From the NCBI GenBank assembly GCA_027079895.1, contig JALWUZ010000728.1, forward strand, positions 1 through 10,876: a stretch of 10,876 nt of DNA, written 5' to 3'. Below are positions 6,039-10,876 of this stretch, one piece after another (within the stretch, counting starts at the first letter, position 1; every line of letters starts with the position of its first letter). The notes below the pieces were generated by a model. It searched no databases, had not been told where the DNA came from, and worked only from the letters and a program-made list of their open reading frames with translations. This DNA is from Anaerolineae bacterium (GTDB taxonomy: Bacteria; Chloroflexota; Anaerolineae; B4-G1). The position numbers and the translations under genes were made by a program.

Positions 6039-6066
6039 ATTATACCACCGTTGCCGGAGATGTCAA
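6039..6066 (-). promoter_or_regulatory. Consensus sigma70 promoter of the GntR-slipin-protease operon
   Basis: On the minus strand TTGACA (6066-6061) and TATAAT (6044-6039) are both perfect and 16 bp apart, and TGG precedes the -10 (extended -10). Transcription would start near 6032, about 30 nt before the ATG. A promoter this strong suits a repressor-controlled operon. Confidence 0.82.
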
Positions 6067-6082
6067 CTCGGTTCATTCGCAT

Positions 6083-6111
6083 TTGCTCCCTTCCCCGCAC
6101 CCTGGTATAAT
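6083..6111 (+). promoter_or_regulatory. Predicted extended -10 promoter of the PH/DUF1648 gene cluster
   Basis: TTGCTC (6083-6088) is 17 bp upstream of a perfect TATAAT (6106-6111) inside TGGTATAAT, an extended -10. Transcription would start near 6118, and the leader runs about 30 nt to the ATG at 6149. It is divergent from the GntR promoter without overlapping it. Confidence 0.72.
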
Positions 6112-6120
6112 CCGCCCCGT

Positions 6121-6133
6121 CCGGTGACACCGG
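6121..6133 (+). repeat. Short inverted repeat in the leader of the PH/DUF1648 gene
   Basis: CCGGTG-A-CACCGG is a perfect 6-bp inverted repeat around one base, just after the predicted transcription start. It may be an operator half-site pair or a small DNA palindrome; a one-base loop makes a stable RNA hairpin with all six pairs unlikely. Chance occurrence in GC-rich DNA is also possible. Confidence 0.35.
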
Positions 6134-6148
6134 CGCGGGAGCACTCCG

Positions 6149-7048
6149 ATGACCAAATGGGCAACCGACATCAGATGGGGGGCGATCGTGGGGGCGGGCA
6201 TGATGGCCGCCATCCTCCTGATAGACGCGGTCATCATCGCCCTGGCGATCGTCCAGCCGCTCAACATCGGGACGTTCGTCATCGGCCTGGCCGTCGTCGC
6301 CAGCCTGGGCCTCCTGGGGATACTCGGCTACTGGCTCTACGGGCTCTACCTCTCCGGCTACTCCCTCGACCGGAACGCCCTCATCATCCACTGGGGCACG
6401 CTGGAACAGGTCATCCCCACCGGCCAGATCGAGCGGGTGCTCACCGGCGATGAACTCACCGGCTCGCTGCGTTTCGTCGGCGGGATGTGGCCCGGCCACT
6501 GCGTCGGCTACGGAGAGAGCGAGGAACTGGGCCCGACCCTGTTCTACGCCACCGTCTCCCCCCGCGAGCAGATCTACATCGTCACCCCCGGCCTGACCTA
6601 CGGCATCTCCCCCGCCGACCGGGACGAATTTCTCGCCTCGCTCCACAAGCGGCTCCAGATGGGCCCGACGCAGGTCGTGGAGCAGTCCTCCCGCCGCCCC
6701 GCTTTCCTGGACTGGCTCATCTGGCGCGACCGGGCGGCGTTGATCCTGTTGGGCCTCGGCCTGCTGACAGTCGTCGGGCTGGTGGGGCTGCTCTGCTACC
6801 ATTTCCCCGCCCTGCCGCGGCTGATACCCCTCCACTTCGACGCGGCCGGAAACCCCGACCGCCTGGGGGGACGGGGGCAGATCTTCATCCTTCCGCTCAT
6901 CGGTGCGCTGGCCTGGCTGCTCAACGGCGGGCTGGGCCTCCTGACCTACCATCGGGAGCGGATGGCGAGTTACCTGCTCTGGGGCGGGGCGGTGCTCGTC
7001 CAAACGCTGGTGTGGGTGGCGGCGGTCGGGCTGCTGGAACATCTGTGA
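6149..7048 (+). CDS. Membrane protein with bacterial PH domain and DUF1648 domain
   Basis: This 299-residue protein has two N-terminal membrane helices (about 11-34 and 42-66). A soluble bacterial PH-like domain follows (about 70-170), with YSLDRNALIIHWGTLEQVIP (71-90) and YIVTPGLTYGISPADRDEF (143-161). Three more helices (about 196-218, 244-266, 276-296) flank a DUF1648/SdpI-like motif, PLHFDAAGNPDRLG (227-240), which in that family reads close to P-x-H-[FW]-N-x-x-G-x-P-D. No enzymatic role is known for such proteins; SdpI itself is an immunity protein and signal transducer, but that role cannot be transferred on one motif. GGGAG (6137-6141) is 7 bases before the ATG. Its stop overlaps the next ATG as TGATG, so the DUF92 gene is translationally coupled. 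Confidence 0.82.
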   Translation: MTKWATDIRWGAIVGAGMMAAILLIDAVIIALAIVQPLNIGTFVIGLAVVASLGLLGILGYWLYGLYLSGYSLDRNALIIHWGTLEQVIPTGQIERVLTGDELTGSLRFVGGMWPGHCVGYGESEELGPTLFYATVSPREQIYIVTPGLTYGISPADRDEFLASLHKRLQMGPTQVVEQSSRRPAFLDWLIWRDRAALILLGLGLLTVVGLVGLLCYHFPALPRLIPLHFDAAGNPDRLGGRGQIFILPLIGALAWLLNGGLGLLTYHRERMASYLLWGGAVLVQTLVWVAAVGLLEHL

Positions 7049-7890
7049 TGAACGAGTCGCTGAACTGGCTTTCGCTGGCCGTGGGCTTCGCCATCGCCGT
7101 CGCCATCGGCTGGGCCGGGTACCGTCGGCGGGCGTTGAACCGGGGCGGGATGCTCGGCGCCATCGTCACCGGCACCCTCATCTTCGGCCTGGGAGGCTGG
7201 GCCTGGGGGGTACTGCTGGTCGCCTTCTTCGCCTCGTCCAGTGCGCTCTCGTTCTACCGCGCCGACGAGAAAGCGGGCCTGGCGGAGAAGTTTGCCAAAG
7301 GCAGCCGCCGCGACCTGGGACAGGCGTTGGCGAACGGCGGCCTGACCGCGCTCCTGGCCGCGCTCGCCGTGCTGCGACCGGAGCCTTCTTGGGCGCGGCT
7401 GCTCTTCGCGGCGGGGGCCGGCGCACTGGCGGCGGTCAACGCCGACACCTGGGCGACCGAGTTGGGCGTGTTCAGCCCGCGCCCGCCGCGCCTCATCACC
7501 ACCGGCCGCCGGGTGGAAGTGGGCACGTCGGGCGGCGTCACCCTGACCGGCACCCTGGCCTCACTGGCCGGGGCGGCCTTCATCGGCCTGCTGGCGGGCG
7601 CGGAGATCGGCCTCATCGCGCAGGATTGGGTGTCCGCTGGCGTCATCCTGGCGGCGGCGACCCTCGGCGGCCTGGCCGGCGCGCTGGTGGACAGCCTGCT
7701 GGGGGCCACCGTCCAGGCCATCTACTGGTGTGACACCTGCCAGAAGGAGACCGAACGGCGGGTACATCGCTGCGGCACGCCGACGCGGCTCTTGCGCGGC
7801 TACCGCTGGCTGGATAACGACCTGGTCAACTTCGGCGCGTCGGCGGTGGGGGCCGCCGTCGCCGCCGGACTGACCGCCTGGCTACTGTGA
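7048..7890 (+). CDS. DUF92 family membrane protein (possible prenyl-phosphate kinase relative)
   Basis: This 280-residue protein is mostly hydrophobic with about six or seven membrane segments. DUF92 signatures are RGGMLGAIVTGTLIFG (32-47), NADTWATELG (131-140), GTSGGVTLTGTLAS (159-172), DSLLGATVQ (215-223) and NDLVNFG (257-263). A short loop carries C228, C231, H240 and C242, a possible metal-binding knot. The plant member VTE6 phosphorylates phytyl phosphate to the diphosphate; bacterial DUF92 proteins are often suggested to act on isoprenoid phosphates, but that is unproven here. The start is the ATG at 7048, overlapping the previous stop by one base; an upstream extension in the same frame is an artefact of the neighbouring gene. 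The permease gene follows after 16 bp. Confidence 0.85.
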   Translation: MNESLNWLSLAVGFAIAVAIGWAGYRRRALNRGGMLGAIVTGTLIFGLGGWAWGVLLVAFFASSSALSFYRADEKAGLAEKFAKGSRRDLGQALANGGLTALLAALAVLRPEPSWARLLFAAGAGALAAVNADTWATELGVFSPRPPRLITTGRRVEVGTSGGVTLTGTLASLAGAAFIGLLAGAEIGLIAQDWVSAGVILAAATLGGLAGALVDSLLGATVQAIYWCDTCQKETERRVHRCGTPTRLLRGYRWLDNDLVNFGASAVGAAVAAGLTAWLL

Positions 7891-7906
7891 GACCGCGAAT
7901 CCGACT

Positions 7907-8713
7907 ATGAAATCACTCCTCGAACTCTGGCACTATCGGGAACTGATCCGCAACCTGGTCGTCCGGGACCTCAAAGTGCGCTACCGCAGTTCGGTCCTCG
8001 GCGTGGCCTGGTCGTGGCTCAACCCGCTGCTGATGATGGTCGTCTACACCATCGTCTTCTCCATCATCTTCAAGCAGCCGGACATCCACCACTACCCCGT
8101 TTTCCTGATCAGCGGCCTGCTCCCCTGGAACTTCTTCAACGACTCGGTGCTCCAGGCGACCAACAGCATCGTCGGCAGCGCACACCTCATCAAGAAAGTC
8201 TACTTCCCGCGCGAGGTGCTGCCGATCTCCATCGCCATCTCCAACCTGATCAACTTCCTCATCTCCCTGCCGATCTTCTTCCTGCTGGTGGTGCTCTCCG
8301 GGGCCGACCTGACCTGGTGGGCCCTGCTCCTCCCCATCCCCATCATCCTGGAACTGGCCTTCACCGTCGGGATAGGGCTCATCTTCGCCACGCTGAACGT
8401 CTTCTACCGCGACACCCGCCACATCCTCCAGGTGGTGATGCTGGCCTGGTTCTTCCTGACCCCGATTTTCTACCCCATCAACTCCGTCCCCCAGGAGAAG
8501 TACCTGCTGGGGCAGCCCATCGCTGTCCAACTTTGGCTGCGCCGCCTGAACCCGATGGCCTCCATCATCGCCTCCTACCGCGACTTGCTCTATCGCGGCG
8601 TGCCGACCGGCTGGGATTTTCTGCTCCGCACCGCCGCGACCGTCTTCCTGGTGCTGATTATCGGCTACGCGGTCTTCTACCGTTACAGTCCCTCTTTTGG
8701 GGAAGAGATTTAG
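7907..8713 (+). CDS. ABC-2 type permease, polysaccharide/polyol-phosphate export family
   Basis: This 268-residue inner-membrane protein has six hydrophobic segments (about 33-53, 64-82, 106-128, 139-165, 174-190, 238-258). The N-terminal motif NLVVRDLKVRYRSSVLGVAW (16-35) is typical of the permease subunit of Wzm/TagG/KpsM-type exporters, as are FPREVLPI (100-107), NVFYRDTRHI (165-174) and LTPIFYPI (186-193). Such permeases pair with an ATPase to move O-antigen, teichoic acid or capsule chains across the membrane. No ATPase gene follows, since priA begins one base after the stop, and none lies upstream, so the partner must be elsewhere. The ATG has only a weak Shine-Dalgarno, so expression may depend on coupling to the DUF92 gene 16 bp upstream. 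Confidence 0.9.
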   Translation: MKSLLELWHYRELIRNLVVRDLKVRYRSSVLGVAWSWLNPLLMMVVYTIVFSIIFKQPDIHHYPVFLISGLLPWNFFNDSVLQATNSIVGSAHLIKKVYFPREVLPISIAISNLINFLISLPIFFLLVVLSGADLTWWALLLPIPIILELAFTVGIGLIFATLNVFYRDTRHILQVVMLAWFFLTPIFYPINSVPQEKYLLGQPIAVQLWLRRLNPMASIIASYRDLLYRGVPTGWDFLLRTAATVFLVLIIGYAVFYRYSPSFGEEI

Positions 8714-10876
8714 ATGGGCACGCGCCGTCCCTTTGCCGATGTAGTCCTCTTTACCCCCCTGCCCGACGAACAGACCTTCACCTACTCCCTGCCGGAGGAG
8801 ATGCGCGACCGGGTGACGACGGGCTCGCTGGTCGTCGTCCCGTTCAGAGAGCGGCGGCTGTACGGCCTCGTCGTCCGGGTGCGGGGACTTTCGCCGGTGC
8901 CGCCGGACGCGATACGGCCTGTCGAGTCGCCGGTGGACGAGTCGCCGGCACTTACCCCGCTCCAACTCGACCTGGCCCGCTGGATGGCGCGGGAGTACCT
9001 GGCCCCCCTCTGGCGCTGTCTGGCGGTGATGATCCCCCCCGGCCTCGTCGGGCAGGCGGACGTGCAACTCGAACTGGCGGAGGAGCCCGCTCCCAGGGCG
9101 GCGCGGACAACGGCCCAGGAACAGTTGCTCAAAGTGCTGACCGCGCGTGGCCCGGTGCGCGGACGGCAACTGGACCGCCTGCTCCCTCGTCAACAATGGC
9201 GCAGAGCGGCGGCTCAACTGGCCCGGCGCGGCATAGTCGTCAAATCCCCCTACCTCGCGCCGCCGCGCGTCCGTCCCCGCCGAATCCGCACCGTCCGCTG
9301 GACGGGCGGGGAGGTGACGGAAGAGGAGGCCTTGCACCGCTTGAGGAGCGACTGCTATCACGCCCTTTTCCGCCTCCTCACAGAGTCCGACGGCCCTTTG
9401 GACATCAGCCTGGTCTACGCCGAGACGGGCTGCTCCCGCCGTCACCTCGACACGTTGGCCCGGCGGGGGCTGCTCACCTTCGAGGACGAGGAAGTCTGGC
9501 GGGACCCGCTGGCCGATGAGACCTTCGTCCCCGACACCCCCCAGCCCCTCACCTCCGACCAGCAGGCCGTCTGGGAGCGTATCCGGCCCCACCTGCGCCG
9601 CGATGAGTCCCGCGCCTTCCTGCTGCACGGCGTCACCGGCTCCGGCAAGACGGAGATCTACCTGCGGGCCGTCGCCGAAGTGCTGCGCCGAGGACGGCAG
9701 GCGATCGTCCTCGTGCCGGAGATCAGCCTGACCCCCCAGATGGCGCACCGCTTCGGAGCCCGCTTTGGCCGCCGGATCGCCATCCTCCACAGCGCGTTGA
9801 GCGACGGCGAGCGGTACGACAGTTGGCGGCGGGCGCGGGCCGGTCTGGTGGACATCGTCTTGGGCCCCCGTTCGGCCCTCTTCGCCCCGCTGCCGCGTCT
9901 GGGGCTCGTGGTGGTGGACGAGGAGCACGACGCCGGCTACAAACAGGCCGCCATCCCCCGCTATCACGCCCGCGAGACGGCGTTGGAACTAGGCCGTCGG
10001 GCCGGAGTGCCGGTTATCCTCGGCTCGGCGACCCCGGATCTGGGGACTTACCTCCGCGCCCGCCGGGGGGAACTCACCCTGTTGGAGATGCCGCGCCGCA
10101 TTCTGGGACACGCCCGCCGGCTGCGCGACCTCCAATCCCGCTACCACCTGCCCGACACCCGCTACCGCCCCCTGCCTGATGGGCCTGAGGCCGCCCGCTA
10201 CATCGCGCCCCCCACCGTCCACATCGTGGACATGCGGGCGGAACTGAAGGCCGGCAACCGCTCTATCTTCAGCCGTGCGCTCGCGGCGGGGATGGAGGAG
10301 GCCCTGAAGCGGGACGAGCAGGTCATCCTGTTCCTCAACCGGCGCGGCACGGCGACCTTCGTCGTCTGTCGGGATTGCGGCTACGTCCCCCGCTGCCCGC
10401 AGTGCGACATCCCCCTCACCTACCACGAGGGCACGCCGCGCCTGGTCTGCCACCGGTGCGGCCATCAGGAGAACCCTCCCGCCCGCTGTCCGGAGTGCGG
10501 CAGTACCCGCATCCGCTACTTCGGCCTGGGGACGGAGCGGGTCGAGCAGGCCATCTACCGCCGCTGGCCCGACGTGCGCACCCTCCGCTGGGACCTGGAC
10601 ACCGCCCGCAACTACGCCGCCCACGCCGCCATCCTGCACCTCTTCAGCACCGGCCTGGCGCACGTCCTCGTCGGCACGCAGATGATCGCCAAAGGGCTGG
10701 ACCTGCCGCGCGTCACCCTGGTAGGGGTCATCTCCGCCGACACGGCCCTCAACCTGCCCGACTTCCGCGCCGGAGAGCGCACCTTCCAACTACTGACCCA
10801 GGTCGCCGGGCGGGCCGGGCGCGGCCTGCGCGGGGGACGGGTCATCATCCAGACCTACCACCCGGCCCACTATGCC
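8714..10876 (+). CDS. priA: Primosomal protein N' (PriA helicase), 3' end beyond window
   Basis: At least 721 residues are encoded and no stop is reached. PriA is a 3'-5' DNA helicase that recognises stalled forks and reloads the replisome. The N-terminal DNA-binding domain starts FADVVLFTPLPDEQTFTYS (7-25). The helicase core has Walker A GVTGSGKTEIY (306-316, K312), VPEISLTPQM, Walker B DEEH (402-405) and GSATPD. Eight cysteines in four pairs, C552/C555, C561/C564, C579/C582 and C592/C595, build the two zinc sites, all intact. VGTQMIAKGLDLPRVTLVGV and QVAGRAGRG are motifs of the second RecA domain. The ATG directly follows the permease stop, with GGAAGAG (8701-8707) ahead. A stretch of about 35 residues near 464-500 between GSATPD and VDMR is longer than in standard PriA. 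The remaining C terminus is probably short, judging by the E. coli length of 732. Confidence 0.95.
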   Translation, partial: MGTRRPFADVVLFTPLPDEQTFTYSLPEEMRDRVTTGSLVVVPFRERRLYGLVVRVRGLSPVPPDAIRPVESPVDESPALTPLQLDLARWMAREYLAPLWRCLAVMIPPGLVGQADVQLELAEEPAPRAARTTAQEQLLKVLTARGPVRGRQLDRLLPRQQWRRAAAQLARRGIVVKSPYLAPPRVRPRRIRTVRWTGGEVTEEEALHRLRSDCYHALFRLLTESDGPLDISLVYAETGCSRRHLDTLARRGLLTFEDEEVWRDPLADETFVPDTPQPLTSDQQAVWERIRPHLRRDESRAFLLHGVTGSGKTEIYLRAVAEVLRRGRQAIVLVPEISLTPQMAHRFGARFGRRIAILHSALSDGERYDSWRRARAGLVDIVLGPRSALFAPLPRLGLVVVDEEHDAGYKQAAIPRYHARETALELGRRAGVPVILGSATPDLGTYLRARRGELTLLEMPRRILGHARRLRDLQSRYHLPDTRYRPLPDGPEAARYIAPPTVHIVDMRAELKAGNRSIFSRALAAGMEEALKRDEQVILFLNRRGTATFVVCRDCGYVPRCPQCDIPLTYHEGTPRLVCHRCGHQENPPARCPECGSTRIRYFGLGTERVEQAIYRRWPDVRTLRWDLDTARNYAAHAAILHLFSTGLAHVLVGTQMIAKGLDLPRVTLVGVISADTALNLPDFRAGERTFQLLTQVAGRAGRGLRGGRVIIQTYHPAHYA

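Noticed and set aside
6017..7042. A 341-codon minus-strand frame opposite the PH/DUF1648 gene
   Set aside because: The plus-strand protein has clear membrane segments and a DUF1648 motif; the minus-strand product is rich in Asp, Gln and Pro and lacks any recognisable domain.
7913..9967. A 684-codon open frame on the minus strand opposite the permease and priA
   Set aside because: The plus strand carries two unmistakable conserved proteins here. The minus-strand product is low-complexity (rich in Gly, Asp, Gln, Arg, His) with no domain, as expected from an antisense shadow in GC-rich coding DNA.
1..10876. Mobile elements, CRISPR arrays, tRNA or rRNA genes, defence islands
   Set aside because: I looked on both strands and saw no transposase or integrase gene, no regularly spaced repeat, no RNA gene pattern and no known defence gene; coding density and composition are even throughout.

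Overview
The window looks like an ordinary chromosomal segment of a GC-rich free-living bacterium. The gene set (threonine synthase-like enzyme, UPF0316, slipin, YtrA-type GntR, DUF92, bacterial PH/DUF1648, PriA) and the recurring GGTATAAT promoters remind me of Chloroflexota (Anaerolineae-like). That assignment is an impression from protein style and was not tested by any search. No rRNA, tRNA, insertion sequence, CRISPR array or prophage gene is visible, and no gap without a gene exceeds about 150 bp.

Layout. A 24-codon tail of an upstream gene (3-74) is followed by a threonine synthase-like gene (161-1336, +). It converges, with 8 bp between stop codons, on a UPF0316 membrane protein (1345-1863, -). 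From a divergent promoter region (1864-1989) a three-gene plus-strand operon runs: a degenerate metallo-beta-lactamase-fold protein (1990-2643), a membrane-anchored TPR protein (2645-3454) and a 100-residue protein of unknown function (3467-3769). It ends in a compact 68-bp spacer that holds a parS centromere-like palindrome (3774-3789) immediately followed by a strong hairpin (3791-3819). Facing it on the minus strand is an operon read from 6002 down to 3838: YtrA-type GntR regulator, SPFH/slipin protein, and a YhfC-family intramembrane glutamic protease. A second divergent promoter region (6003-6148) separates this from a plus-strand cluster: PH/DUF1648 membrane protein (6149-7048), DUF92 protein (7048-7890), ABC-2 polysaccharide-type permease (7907-8713) and the primosomal helicase priA (8714 to window end, incomplete).

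How the genes work together. Tight overlaps (GTGA, TGATG, abutting stop/start) support three operons. The GntR-slipin-protease set is the most coherent functional module. It resembles slipin/NfeD-type membrane protein quality-control pairs, with a different protease and its own regulator. The permease has no ATPase beside it and must be completed by a subunit encoded elsewhere.

The strongest non-coding signal is the parS-like site, which implies ParB-based chromosome partitioning and perhaps proximity to the replication origin. Five sigma70-type promoters are readable by eye, two with perfect TTGACA and TATAAT hexamers. I did not find a clearly new multi-gene system; the items in the findings are local leads of moderate interest.
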